Notes: generated by a model not told the origin, from the letters alone. A stretch of DNA of 64,000 bases from Xylanimicrobium pachnodae JCM 13526 = NBRC 107786 (GCA_001592145.1 BCWJ01000004.1:124001-188000); one strand, 5' to 3'. Counted from the first letter of the stretch, positions 9,689 through 18,460 are shown. Program-made: numbers and translations.

Positions 9689-10057
9689 CTAACCGTCACC
9701 GGCGGCGTCCGCGTCCTGCGCGGCGTCGCCGATCTCGCCCCCGTCGTCGTACTCGTCACTGCCGCCGAACTCGTCGCCGCCGTCCTCGTCACCGGCAGGG
9801 CGCACCTCGTCCGCCTGCTCGGCGACGTCGGCCTCGTCCGCGGCCCCGTCGAGGTCGGGTCGTGGGGTCCCGGGCCGGTAGTCCTCGGCTGTCGACGCGT
9901 TCGGCACCGTGCGGCCGGACAGGGCCTCCTCCACCAGGTTGGCGACGTCGTCGGTCGTCAGGTCGTCCGGGTCGGTCTGCCGCGCTTCGCGGTCGTGCCG
10001 GTCGGGCTCTTCCGTGCCGGCGTCGCGCCAGGCGTCACGGCCGGGCTGGGTGCTCAT
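9689..10057 (-). CDS. small acidic hypothetical protein (122 aa)
   Basis: Not recognised. ATG 10057 is preceded by a perfect AGGAGG six bases upstream; the open frame runs further upstream, but only as antisense-like Arg/Gly-rich sequence. The N-terminal half contains a short predicted helix (LTTDDVANLVEEALSG), while the C-terminal half is almost entirely Asp/Glu/Ala/Gly and probably disordered. It sits between the C39-like gene (100 bases upstream) and add (9 bases downstream), within the nucleoside operon. No function can be inferred beyond co-expression with add and deoC. Confidence 0.7.
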   Translation of the reverse strand: MSTQPGRDAWRDAGTEEPDRHDREARQTDPDDLTTDDVANLVEEALSGRTVPNASTAEDYRPGTPRPDLDGAADEADVAEQADEVRPAGDEDGGDEFGGSDEYDDGGEIGDAAQDADAAGDG

Positions 10058-10157
10058 GCTCGCCTCCTGGGCCTCGGGGCTGCGATCGGGTGTGCCCGTC
10101 CATCGTCTCCCTCCCCCGCGCCCCTCGCACATCGGCCGTAGTGGCCGTCGGTGGCCG

Positions 10158-11030
10158 TCAGTGCCCGACGGGGAGCACCGCCCACACCACGTGGGGCCAC
10201 CCACCCAGCGCGGCCGACCTGGCGGCCAGATCACGCCCGTCCGGGTTCGGCGCGAGCAGCACGCGCGCGGGGACGGCGTGCACCGTGGCCGACGACGGCT
10301 CGTAGACGCGCACGACGCCCCGCACCTCGTCGTCGGCCCCTGCCGCGAGCAGCACCACGTGCCGCGGGACCGCGGCCTGCCAGCCCCCGCGCAGGTCGCC
10401 GCCCGTGTAGAGCGGCACCGGCACCCCGCGGTAGGCCGCCTCGACCGCCGCCCGCAGCACCGCCCGCGCACCCGGTCCGCCGACCACCCGGTGCGTGTAC
10501 CGCACGTCCCCGAACCGGGCGAGCGCCGCGGCCGCCCAGGGCGCCGTGCCCAGCGCCCGCGGCCACGGGACGCCTGCCTGCCGCGCGCTCGCGCGGTGCA
10601 CGCGCCGCTGCAGCGCCGCGAACCGCGGCCCGGGGTCGCGGGCGATCACCGACGCCAGTCGCGGGTCACCCGCCATCGCCAGCATCGCGAGCACCGCGGC
10701 CCCGCAGGTGGTCTCGTCCACCTGTCGCGCAGCCGGCCCCGGCGCCGACGACGACGCCGCGGGCGGGCTCGCCCCGACCACGGCCAGGTACGGCAGCAGG
10801 ACGGGGCGGGGACGGCCGACGCTCGGGCCGGAAGCCATGAGCCCCACCGGGTCCAGGATCGAGGCGCGCGATGCCACGCTGAGCCCGGCCAGGGCGTCGT
10901 CGAGCAGTGACCCGGCCGTCCGCAGAGGCGTCTGCTGGGTCGGGGTAGGCGGGAGCGGCCCGGTGAAGACGTGCAGACGGGCCAGGAGGTCCGTGAGGCG
11001 CAGGCCCGCGCGCGGCGCCCCCGAGGACAT
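10158..11030 (-). CDS. papain/C39-like cysteine peptidase-fold protein, cytoplasmic
   Basis: About 290 residues from ATG 11030, five bases after the deoA stop; the longer frame upstream lies inside deoA. I do not know a named family member, but the active-site layout is that of papain/C39 proteins: Gln103, then five residues, then Cys109 (RQVDETTCGAAVLAML), His224 in VPRHVVLL, and Glu244 in VYEPSSATV where C39 proteins normally have Asp. There is no signal peptide or membrane segment. The N-terminal 100 residues are Pro/Ala/Ser-rich. It lies inside the nucleoside operon, between deoA and the small acidic gene. It could be a peptidase, an amidase or transglutaminase-like enzyme, or a non-catalytic relative. 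Confidence 0.65.
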   Translation of the reverse strand: MSSGAPRAGLRLTDLLARLHVFTGPLPPTPTQQTPLRTAGSLLDDALAGLSVASRASILDPVGLMASGPSVGRPRPVLLPYLAVVGASPPAASSSAPGPAARQVDETTCGAAVLAMLAMAGDPRLASVIARDPGPRFAALQRRVHRASARQAGVPWPRALGTAPWAAAALARFGDVRYTHRVVGGPGARAVLRAAVEAAYRGVPVPLYTGGDLRGGWQAAVPRHVVLLAAGADDEVRGVVRVYEPSSATVHAVPARVLLAPNPDGRDLAARSAALGGWPHVVWAVLPVGH

Positions 11031-11035
11031 GGTCG

Positions 11036-12334
11036 TCAGTCGATCCGGTCCAGCACCACCGGACGGGGTTCCACGACGGTGCCCGGCGCGGCGACGTCCC
11101 ACCCGCCGTCGAGCGCCTCGAACGCCCGCGCGAACCGTTCGGGGGTGTCGGTGTGCAGCGTCATGAGCGGCTGGCCCGCGGTGACGACGTCGCCCGGCTT
11201 GGCGTGCAGCACCACACCCGCGCCCGCCTGGACCGGGTCCTCCTTGCGAGCACGCCCGGCGCCGAGCCGCCACGCGGCCACGCCCACGGCCAGCGCGTCG
11301 AGCCGGGTCAGCACCCCGTCCGCGGGGGCCAGGACGGTCTCCGAGGCGGCCGCCACGGGCAGCGGCGCGTCCACGTCACCGCCCTGCGCGGAGATCATGG
11401 CCCGCCACGTGTCCATGGCCCGCCCGTCGGCCAGCGCGGCGCGCACGTCGTCCTCGCCGCGGGGCTGCCCGGCCGCCGCGAGCATCTCGACGGCCAGCGC
11501 GACGGTGAGGTCCACGACGTCGGTGGGGCCTCCCCCGGCGAGCACGTCGAGCGACTCGCGCACCTCGATCGCGTTGCCCGCGGTCAGGCCCAGCGGCGTC
11601 GACATGTCGGTGAGCAGGGCCACCGTCCTGACCCCCGCGTCGGTGCCCAGGTCCACCATGGTGCGGGCGAGCTCGCGGGCGTCGTCGAACGTCTTCATGA
11701 AGGCGCCCGAGCCCACCTTGACGTCGAGCACGAGCGCGTCGGTGCCCTCCGCGATCTTCTTGCTCATGATGGACGACGAGATCAGCGGCACGCAGTCCAC
11801 GATCGAGGTGACGTCCCGCAGGGCGTACAGCTTCTTGTCGGCGGGCGCCAGGTTGGGCCCGGCCGCGCAGATGACGGCCCCCACGGTCCGCAGCTGCTCG
11901 AACACCTCGTCGTTGCTGAGGTCGGCGCGCCAGCCCGGGATCGACTCCAGCTTGTCGAGCGTGCCGCCCGTGTGCCCGAGCCCGCGCCCCGAGAGCTGCG
12001 GCACGGCGACCCCGAACGCCGCGACCAGCGGGGCGAGCGGCAGCGTGATCTTGTCGCCCACACCACCCGTGGAGTGCTTGTCCGACGTCGGCACGCCCAG
12101 GTTCTCGAACCCGAGCCGCTCCCCGGACTCGATCATGGCGTGGGTCCAGCGCGCGATCTCAGGGCGCGTCATCCCGTTGAGGAAGATGGCCATGCCGAGC
12201 GCGGACATCTGCTCGTCCGCCACGACGCCGCGCGTGTACGCGTCGATGACCCAGTCGATCTGGGCGTCGGACAGCACCCCGCGGTCCCGCTTGGTGCGGA
12301 TCACGTCGACGGCGTCGAACGGTTCGTAGCTCAT
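11036..12334 (-). CDS. deoA: thymidine (pyrimidine-nucleoside) phosphorylase
   Basis: 432 residues from ATG 12334 (MSYEPFDAVDVI). Phosphorolyses thymidine/deoxyuridine, and possibly uridine, to base and (deoxy)ribose 1-phosphate. The family signature region SGRGLGHTGGTLDKLES and the phosphate-binding KHSTGGVGDK are intact, as is KVGSGAFMKT. The upstream cdd makes deoxyuridine for it; downstream deoC consumes the product after mutase action. The C39-like gene starts five bases after its stop. Confidence 0.95.
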   Translation of the reverse strand: MSYEPFDAVDVIRTKRDRGVLSDAQIDWVIDAYTRGVVADEQMSALGMAIFLNGMTRPEIARWTHAMIESGERLGFENLGVPTSDKHSTGGVGDKITLPLAPLVAAFGVAVPQLSGRGLGHTGGTLDKLESIPGWRADLSNDEVFEQLRTVGAVICAAGPNLAPADKKLYALRDVTSIVDCVPLISSSIMSKKIAEGTDALVLDVKVGSGAFMKTFDDARELARTMVDLGTDAGVRTVALLTDMSTPLGLTAGNAIEVRESLDVLAGGGPTDVVDLTVALAVEMLAAAGQPRGEDDVRAALADGRAMDTWRAMISAQGGDVDAPLPVAAASETVLAPADGVLTRLDALAVGVAAWRLGAGRARKEDPVQAGAGVVLHAKPGDVVTAGQPLMTLHTDTPERFARAFEALDGGWDVAAPGTVVEPRPVVLDRID

Positions 12335-12407
12335 GCGCGTCCTCGCTTCGCTCCGGGCGCGCACGAGACCTGCACGCTGCACTGTCTGGTTCGCTCGCTC
12401 CGCTCGC
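12335..12407 (-). repeat. 73-bp spacer with short CGCTCGCTC-type repeats between cdd and deoA
   Basis: The only sizeable spacer between cdd and deoA. It contains repeated motifs of the type cgctcgctccgctcgctc plus a related cgcttcgctccg. On the minus strand these give GAGCGAGCGG-type purine-rich runs. There is no clear terminator. It may be a short processing or translation-spacing element, or replication slippage. Confidence 0.35.
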
Positions 12408-12821
12408 TCACGGCTTCTCCTCACGGTCGCGGACGGCGTCGAGGTCCTGCGGGCCGAACGCCTGCGGCAGCACGTCCGTCATCGGCACGACGCCCTGCGG
12501 CGTCTCGACCAGCAGCGCCGCCCCGCCGTGCTCCCACAGGAGCTGGCGGCAGCGCCCGCACGGCATGATCGTGGCACCGCGCGCGTCGACGCACGTGAAG
12601 GCCACGAGCCGTCCCCCGCCGCCCGCGACCAGCGAGGAGATCAGCCCGCACTCGGCGCACAGGGCCACGCCGTAGGCGGCGTTCTCCACGTTGCACCCGA
12701 CGACGACGCGGCCGTCGTCGACCAGCGCCGCCGCACCCACCGGGAACCCGGAGTACGGGGCGTACGCCCGCGACATGGCATCTCGTGCGGCGGCGCGCAG
12801 CGCCTCCCAGTCGGCGTCCAC
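12408..12821 (-). CDS. cdd: cytidine deaminase
   Basis: 137 residues from GTG 12821, two bases after the permease stop. Converts (deoxy)cytidine to (deoxy)uridine. The zinc site is intact: CAE (Cys plus catalytic Glu) in VALCAECGL, and PCGRC in IMPCGRCRQLLWE; substrate residues lie in GCNVENAAYG. The size matches the small tetrameric Cdd class. Its place between nucleoside permeases and deoA suggests imported cytidine is deaminated at once and then phosphorolysed. Confidence 0.94.
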   Translation of the reverse strand: MDADWEALRAAARDAMSRAYAPYSGFPVGAAALVDDGRVVVGCNVENAAYGVALCAECGLISSLVAGGGGRLVAFTCVDARGATIMPCGRCRQLLWEHGGAALLVETPQGVVPMTDVLPQAFGPQDLDAVRDREEKP

Positions 12822-12823
12822 GG

Positions 12824-14119
12824 CTACTCCTTCACGTAGGGGACGCCGTCGGCGGCCGGGGCACGCGACTTGCCCACGAGCCCGGCGACGGCGAGCAGCG
12901 TCACGGCGTACGGCAGCATGAGCAGGAACTGGCTGGGCACGGGCGTGTGGAGCAGGCCCAGGATGTTGTTGAGGTTCATCGCGAACCCGAACAGCAGGCC
13001 GGCCATCGCCGCGCGCACCGGGTCCCAGTTGCCGAAGATCACCGCGGCGAGCGAGATGTACCCGAGGCCCGCCGTCATCTCCCAGTTGAACCGCCCGTTG
13101 GACACGAGCGTGAAGTAGGCGCCGCCGATGCCCACGATCGCCCCGGCGATGAGCACGGCCCGCCAGCGGGTCCCGTTGACCTTGATGCCCATCGTGTCGG
13201 CGGCCTGCGGGTGCTCGCCCACGGCCCGGGTGCGCAGGCCCCAGCGCGTGCGGTACAGGGCGAACCACACGGCCGCGATGGCGACGTACATCAGGTAGGC
13301 GATGATCGTCTGGTTGAACAGGATCGGGCCGATGACCGGGATGCTGGACAGCCCCGGGATGCGGATCGAGCTGAAGCGCAGCGGCTCGGTGTTGTTCATC
13401 GTGAGCTGGTTGGGCACGAGCAGGCGCTGGAACAGGAACGTCGTGAGGCCGGTGACCAGCACGTTGGTGACCACACCGACGATCACCTGGTTGACCCGGT
13501 ACTTGATGGCGAACAGGCCCAGGATGGCGGCCACGGCGAACCCCGCGACCATCGCCGCCACCAGTCCCGCCCAGGCGCTGCCGGTGACCGTCGCGACCAG
13601 TGCCGCGGTGAAGGCCGCCATGAGGAGCTGTGCCTCGATGGCGATGTTGACCACACCGGCCCGCTCCCCGATCACGCCGCCCAGTGCGCCGTAGACCAGC
13701 GGGATCGCGAGGGCGACGGCACCCGAGATCAGGTTGACGACGTTGACGACGGCGGGGGCCCCGGCGCCCGCCCAGGCGAGGAAGCCGAACATGGCGGCGA
13801 CGCAGAACAGGACCGTCGCGTACCACGGGCTCTTCTTGTACGCGTTGGCCAGGACGAAGGCGAGCGCGGTGAGCACCACCATGATGCCGATCGTGATCCA
13901 CGCCGTCGTCATGCCGGGCACGACGACCTTCGGGATGGTGACGAAGTCGGAGCTCGAGCCGAGCATGAACTGGGCGTCCCCGTCGCGCGCGGAGAGCCCG
14001 TACAACAGCGTCAGCAGCACGGTGGTCGAGGCGAAGACGATCGGCACCTTGAACTTCTTGCGCTCGATGACGCGCGCCTCGACGACCTCCTGCAACTGGT
14101 CCAGCACCGCGGCGGTCAT
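12824..14119 (-). CDS. nucleoside ABC transporter permease (NupQ/YufQ-like)
   Basis: 431-residue integral membrane protein of the branched-chain/BMP-type permease family with about 9-10 hydrophobic segments. The conserved cytoplasmic block RAVGEHPQAADTMGIKVNGTRWRA matches this family. The start overlaps the stop of the preceding permease gene (ATGA) and cdd begins two bases after its stop. The linked BMP lipoprotein and nucleoside enzymes strongly favour nucleosides as substrate. Confidence 0.9.
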   Translation of the reverse strand: MTAAVLDQLQEVVEARVIERKKFKVPIVFASTTVLLTLLYGLSARDGDAQFMLGSSSDFVTIPKVVVPGMTTAWITIGIMVVLTALAFVLANAYKKSPWYATVLFCVAAMFGFLAWAGAGAPAVVNVVNLISGAVALAIPLVYGALGGVIGERAGVVNIAIEAQLLMAAFTAALVATVTGSAWAGLVAAMVAGFAVAAILGLFAIKYRVNQVIVGVVTNVLVTGLTTFLFQRLLVPNQLTMNNTEPLRFSSIRIPGLSSIPVIGPILFNQTIIAYLMYVAIAAVWFALYRTRWGLRTRAVGEHPQAADTMGIKVNGTRWRAVLIAGAIVGIGGAYFTLVSNGRFNWEMTAGLGYISLAAVIFGNWDPVRAAMAGLLFGFAMNLNNILGLLHTPVPSQFLLMLPYAVTLLAVAGLVGKSRAPAADGVPYVKE

Positions 14120-15453
14120 GCGGACTCCTTCGTTCCGTCCTGAGAACCGGACTTGGCGAGCGCCTTCGCGGCCTTCGCCCGTGCCTTGGCATCGGCCTTA
14201 CGGGCGAGCGCAGCCTGCGAGGGCTGCGGAAGCCGGAAGATCGCGCGGACCAGCGGCGGCGCCGCGATGAACAGCACGATCACGGACTGGATGACGGCGA
14301 CGATCGAGATGTCGACGCGCGCACCAGCCTGCATCGCGCGGCCACCCGCCTGGAAGGCGCCGAAGAGCAGCCCGGCGAACAGGACCCCGATCGGCTGCGA
14401 CCCGCCCAGCAGGGCGACGGTGATGGCGTCGAATCCGATGCCCGCGTCGACCGCGTCGCCGAAGCCCGAGCTGGCGAGCACACCGAGCGCCTGCTGCGTA
14501 CCGGCCAGGCCCACCAGAGCGCCGGCCACCATCATCGCGACCACCATGGTGCGCTCGACGTTGATGCCCGCCACCTTCGCCGCCCGGGGGTTCTCACCGA
14601 TCGCGCGGAACGCGAAGCCCATCGAGGAGCGGTTGAGCAGCCACCAGCAGAACGCGACCGCGGCGAGGGAGACCACGAACGCCCACGACACCGTGTACCG
14701 CGACCCGAAGAGCAGCGGGAACGCCGCGTCCGGCACCGGGTTCGAGATCGGCGTCCCCTTGACGCCGCGCAGCATGCCCGGCGTCATGAGCAGCCACTGC
14801 AGGAAGTAGAACGCGATGTAGTTGAGCATGATGGTGGCGATGACCTCGTGCGCGCCCGTCTTGGCCTTGAGGAAGCCGGCCAGACCCGACCAGAGCGCTC
14901 CGGCCAGCACGCCCGCGACGACGCAGATGATGAGCAGCAGCGGGAACGGCAGCCCGCTCCACACGTAACCCAGCCAGCCGGCGGCGATGGCGGCGAAGAT
15001 CATCTGACCGCGACCACCGATGTTGAACATGCCTGCCCGGAACGAGACGGCCACGCCCAGGCCGGCGGCGATGAGCGGCGTCGCGCTGGTCAGCGTGCTC
15101 ATCAGCGGGCGGATCCCCTCCAGGAACCCGCCACGCTCCGCGAACGCGACGTTGAACACGGCTCCCTGGAAGAGCTGGGAGTATGCCCGCCCGATCGCGG
15201 AGCCGAGCGCGCTGAACGTGTCTCCGGGCCGCTGGAAGAACCAGGCCGAGACCTCCTGCACGCGCGAGTCCGTGAACGCGATCATGATCGAGCCGACGAC
15301 GAACGCCAGGACGAGCGCGCCCACCGCCACCCACGGGCTCGCGGAGAAGATCTCGCGGACGGCGTCCTTCCAGCGGTTGTCCTCGGGCGGGTCCGCGTCG
15401 GCCGCGGCCTTGGCGACCTCCGGGTCCGTGGGGATGTGGGTCTCGTCGCTCAT
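14116..15453 (-). CDS. nucleoside ABC transporter permease (NupP/YufP-like)
   Basis: 445-residue permease, partner of the following one. A charged N-terminal tail is followed by multiple membrane helices. The family block FRAIGENPRAAKVAGINVERT marks the coupling region, and a highly basic Lys/Ala-rich C-tail (ARKADAKARAKAAKALAKSG) projects into the cytoplasm. It overlaps both the upstream ATPase gene and the downstream permease by four bases, so stoichiometric translation is expected. Confidence 0.9.
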   Translation of the reverse strand: MSDETHIPTDPEVAKAAADADPPEDNRWKDAVREIFSASPWVAVGALVLAFVVGSIMIAFTDSRVQEVSAWFFQRPGDTFSALGSAIGRAYSQLFQGAVFNVAFAERGGFLEGIRPLMSTLTSATPLIAAGLGVAVSFRAGMFNIGGRGQMIFAAIAAGWLGYVWSGLPFPLLLIICVVAGVLAGALWSGLAGFLKAKTGAHEVIATIMLNYIAFYFLQWLLMTPGMLRGVKGTPISNPVPDAAFPLLFGSRYTVSWAFVVSLAAVAFCWWLLNRSSMGFAFRAIGENPRAAKVAGINVERTMVVAMMVAGALVGLAGTQQALGVLASSGFGDAVDAGIGFDAITVALLGGSQPIGVLFAGLLFGAFQAGGRAMQAGARVDISIVAVIQSVIVLFIAAPPLVRAIFRLPQPSQAALARKADAKARAKAAKALAKSGSQDGTKESA

Positions 15454-17099
15454 CGGGCGGCCCCCGTCTCGTCGGTACCCGTCGTCGCGGTGTCGCTGGA
15501 CGGTGTGTCACCGGGCGGGGCTGCGTCGTCGACCGCGTCGCTCACGGCGTCGTCCGATGCGGCCGCCTCTGCCGCGATCTCGGCCTGGGTGGCCGCGATG
15601 TCCTCGGGGGCGATGCCGGCCATCATCAGGCCGAGCACGTCACGCGAGGTGTCGGCGGGCACCACTCCGACGATCCCTCCCTTGTACATGACCATGATCC
15701 GGTCGCCGAGCTGCGAGGCCTCGTCGAGCTCGGTGGAGACGACGACGACGGGACACCCCGAGTCACGCATCTCGACGATCCGCTTGTAGATGAACTCGAT
15801 GGAGCCGACGTCGACGCCACGGGTGGGCTGGGCGGCCAGCAGCAGCGACAGGTCACGCGACATCTCGCGGGCGACGATCACCTTCTGGGCGTTGCCCCCG
15901 GACAGGCGCCCCACCTCCTGGTGGATGCCCTGGGTGCGCACGTCGTACTCCTCGACCTTCTGGCGGGCGAACTCGTCGCGGAACCCGATCTGGATCGCGC
16001 CGGCCTTGACGAACGGGGGCCCGTCGGACCGGTCGAGCATGAGGTTCTCGGCGATCGTGAACGTGCCCACCAACCCGTCGTGCGTCCGGTCCTCGGGGAT
16101 GAAGCCGACCCCGGCGTCGAGCACCTGGCGCACGGACTTCCCCACGAGCTCCTGGCCGCCCAGGCGGATGGACCCCTCGACGTTCGTCTCCAGGCCCATG
16201 AGCGCCTCGGTGAGCTCGGTCTGGCCGTTGCCCTGCACCCCGGCGATGGCCAGGATCTCGCCACCCTTGACCTCGAACGACACCTCGTCCACGAGCACCT
16301 GGCCGGTCGCGCTGGTCACCGTGAGGTCCTTGACCACCAGCGAGGTGTCGGTGTGCTGCGGTTCGCCCTTGACCACCGACAGCTCGACGGCACGGCCCAC
16401 CATGATCGCGGCGAGCTCCGCGTCGGTCGACGTCGGCGAGGCCTCTCCTACCACCGCGCCGCGGCGGATGACGGTGATCTTGTCCGCGATGGCACGCACC
16501 TCACGCAGCTTGTGGGTGATGAAGACGATCGCGGCGCCCTCGTCGCGCAGCTGCTTCATGATCTCCATGAGCTCGTCGGTCTCCTGCGGGGTGAGCACCG
16601 CCGTCGGCTCGTCGAAGACGAGCACGTGAGCGTCCCGTGAGAGCGCCTTGATGATCTCCACCCGCTGCTGCACGCCGACGGGCAGGTCCTCGATGATCGC
16701 GTCCGGGTCGACGTGGAAGTTGAACCGCGCGGCGATCTCGCGCACCTTGGCCCGCGCGGCGTCCAGGTCGAGCGCCACGCCCTTGCTGGCCTCGTTGCCG
16801 AGCATGACGTTCTCCGCGACGGAGAAGACGGGTACGAGCATGAAGTGCTGGTGCACCATGCCGATGCCGGCGGCCTGGGCGTCACCGGGTCCGGCGAACC
16901 GGACCACCTCGCCGTCGAGCAGGATCTCGCCCTCGTCCGGCGTGTACAGGCCGTAGAGGCAGTTCATCAGCGTGGACTTGCCGGCGCCGTTCTCACCGAG
17001 CAGGCAGTGGATCTGGCCCGGCTCGACCACCAGATCGATGTGGTCGTTGGCCACCAGCGTCGCGAACCGCTTGGTGATGCCACGCAGCTCAAGCCTCAT
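15450..17099 (-). CDS. nucleoside ABC transporter ATP-binding protein (two NBDs)
   Basis: 549 residues with two ABC domains in the arrangement of NupO/YufO and sugar ATPases. NBD1 has Walker A GENGAGKST, signature VGVQQRVEI and Walker B VLVFDEPTAVL. NBD2 has the family-typical degenerate Walker A (GVQGNGQTEL, no Lys) but a good signature LSGGNAQKVIVARE. The C-terminal 45 residues are Ala/Asp/Thr-rich and probably disordered. It is preceded by two tandem hairpins that separate it from the binding-protein gene. Confidence 0.93.
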   Translation of the reverse strand: MRLELRGITKRFATLVANDHIDLVVEPGQIHCLLGENGAGKSTLMNCLYGLYTPDEGEILLDGEVVRFAGPGDAQAAGIGMVHQHFMLVPVFSVAENVMLGNEASKGVALDLDAARAKVREIAARFNFHVDPDAIIEDLPVGVQQRVEIIKALSRDAHVLVFDEPTAVLTPQETDELMEIMKQLRDEGAAIVFITHKLREVRAIADKITVIRRGAVVGEASPTSTDAELAAIMVGRAVELSVVKGEPQHTDTSLVVKDLTVTSATGQVLVDEVSFEVKGGEILAIAGVQGNGQTELTEALMGLETNVEGSIRLGGQELVGKSVRQVLDAGVGFIPEDRTHDGLVGTFTIAENLMLDRSDGPPFVKAGAIQIGFRDEFARQKVEEYDVRTQGIHQEVGRLSGGNAQKVIVAREMSRDLSLLLAAQPTRGVDVGSIEFIYKRIVEMRDSGCPVVVVSTELDEASQLGDRIMVMYKGGIVGVVPADTSRDVLGLMMAGIAPEDIAATQAEIAAEAAASDDAVSDAVDDAAPPGDTPSSDTATTGTDETGAAR

Positions 17100-17162
17100 C
17101 GAGAACCCCTTCGTCGGGTGGCTGTGCGGAGTCGACTCCCCGGTCGATTCTCGGCCTGTCAG

Positions 17163-17197
17163 GGCTGGTCAGCCAATCGGGGTGACGCTGACCAGCC
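17163..17197 (-). terminator. hairpin 2 between binding-protein gene and ABC ATPase gene
   Basis: Perfect 11-bp inverted repeat (ggctggtcagc at 17163-17173, gctgaccagcc at 17187-17197) with a 13-nt loop. No U-tract follows. It lies downstream of the lipoprotein stop and 64 bases before the ATPase start. It probably stabilises or attenuates the transcript rather than fully terminating it. Confidence 0.6.
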
Positions 17198-17200
17198 TAG

Positions 17201-17247
17201 ACGACGGCGGTCCCCGGAACATCGAGCGATGCTCCGGGGACCGTCGT
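17201..17247 (-). terminator. hairpin 1 after the nucleoside-binding lipoprotein gene
   Basis: The arms ggtccccgga and tccggggacc pair perfectly and extend by ACGACGG/CCGTCGT with a three-base bulge. It is 37 bases past the lipoprotein stop and without a U-run. Together with the adjacent hairpin it forms a double stem-loop, as expected for differential expression of a binding protein over its transporter. Confidence 0.65.
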
Positions 17248-17283
17248 GTCGCTCACGGTGAACTCGTCACCTGGAGCGGGGTG

Positions 17284-18387
17284 TCACTGGTTGAGGTAGG
17301 ACTCCACCGTGATCTTGCCGGCGATGATGTCGGCCTTGAGCTGGTCCACCTCGGAGGAGAGCTCCGCGGGGACGCGGTCCGCGAGGTCGTGGAACGGAGC
17401 GAGGCCCACCCCACCGTTCTCGAGGGTGCCCACGTAGGTGCTGGCCGAGAAGTTGCCGGCGCCCGCCTCCATGGTGGCGTCGTTCACCGCGACGACGATG
17501 TCCTTGAGGATCGACGTCAGCAGGATGGGTGCCGTGGTCGGGTCCGTGACGAAGAAGTCCTGGTCGACGCCGAGCAGCAGGATGTCACGGCCGGAGTCGT
17601 TGATGGCGGCCATCGCGGACTGGTAGATCGGGCCACCGACGGGCAGGAGGATGTCGACGTTCTGGTCGATGATCGTCTGCGCCGTCTGACGGGCCTGCTC
17701 GTTGGCCTGGAAGGCGCCCGTGAACGACCCGTCCTGCGCCTCGCGGTCCCAGCCGACGACGCGCACGGACGTGCCGTGCACCTCGTTGTAGTGGTCGACG
17801 CCCTGGGCGAAGCCGTCCATGAAGATGGAGACGGTCGGGAAGTTCTGGCCACCGAACGTTCCGACGACGCCGGTCTCGGAGACCCCCGCGGAGAGGTAGC
17901 CCGCCATGAACGCGGCCTCGGCCGTGTTGAAGACGAGCGACTTGAGGTTGTCGAGACCCTTGGCCGACGAGTCGTTGTCGACGATCGCGAAGTTGACGTC
18001 CGGGTTCGCGGCGGCGGCCTGCTCCGTGGCGTCCGCGAGCTGGAAGCCGATCGTCACGATGAAGGTGCAGCCCTGGTCCAGGAGGTTCTGGATGTTGGGC
18101 GCGAAGTCGGTGTCGGAGGCCGACTGGACCTGGATGTAGTCGACGCCCAGCGAACCGGCGGCCTGCTGCAGGCCCTCGAGGCCCGACTGGTTGAACGAGC
18201 GGTCGTTGAAGCCGCCGCCGTCGGAGACGATGCAGGGCTTGAACCCTTCGACGGCCGTGCCGCCGCCCGCCGCAGCGGTGTCGTTCGCCGTCGGCGAGGC
18301 GCCGTCCTCAGGCGGAGCCTGGCCACACGCGCTGAGCAGCAGCGCAGCGGCGCCTGCGATCGCGGCGAGCTTGGTCGCTCTCTTCAC
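17284..18387 (-). CDS. BMP-family nucleoside-binding lipoprotein (PnrA/NupN-like)
   Basis: 367 residues from GTG 18387 with a GGAG ribosome-binding site. The lipoprotein signal peptide ends in lipobox LSAC (about residues 18-21). The mature part is a BMP/PnrA-type periplasmic-binding fold: GGFNDRSFNQSGLEGL, GVDQDFFVTDP and LENGGVGLAPFHDL match the family, whose characterised members bind purine nucleosides. It is the first gene of the ten-gene nucleoside series and should be the substrate receptor. Confidence 0.92.
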   Translation of the reverse strand: MKRATKLAAIAGAAALLLSACGQAPPEDGASPTANDTAAAGGGTAVEGFKPCIVSDGGGFNDRSFNQSGLEGLQQAAGSLGVDYIQVQSASDTDFAPNIQNLLDQGCTFIVTIGFQLADATEQAAAANPDVNFAIVDNDSSAKGLDNLKSLVFNTAEAAFMAGYLSAGVSETGVVGTFGGQNFPTVSIFMDGFAQGVDHYNEVHGTSVRVVGWDREAQDGSFTGAFQANEQARQTAQTIIDQNVDILLPVGGPIYQSAMAAINDSGRDILLLGVDQDFFVTDPTTAPILLTSILKDIVVAVNDATMEAGAGNFSASTYVGTLENGGVGLAPFHDLADRVPAELSSEVDQLKADIIAGKITVESYLNQ

Positions 18388-18460
18388 CTTGGTCTCCTGT
18401 CGATCGAGTCACTCGTATCGCCCCGATGGGTGGAGGGGCGCGTTCGGTGCATGTCCACCG

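Noticed and set aside
12408-14192. 594-codon minus-strand frame as one fusion protein
   Set aside because: Only its last 137 codons (cdd) are coding; the rest is a shadow of the permease gene in another frame.
15450-17099. Second Walker A without Lys as evidence of a dead ATPase
   Set aside because: A degenerate second site (GVQGNGQTEL) is normal in this two-domain family.
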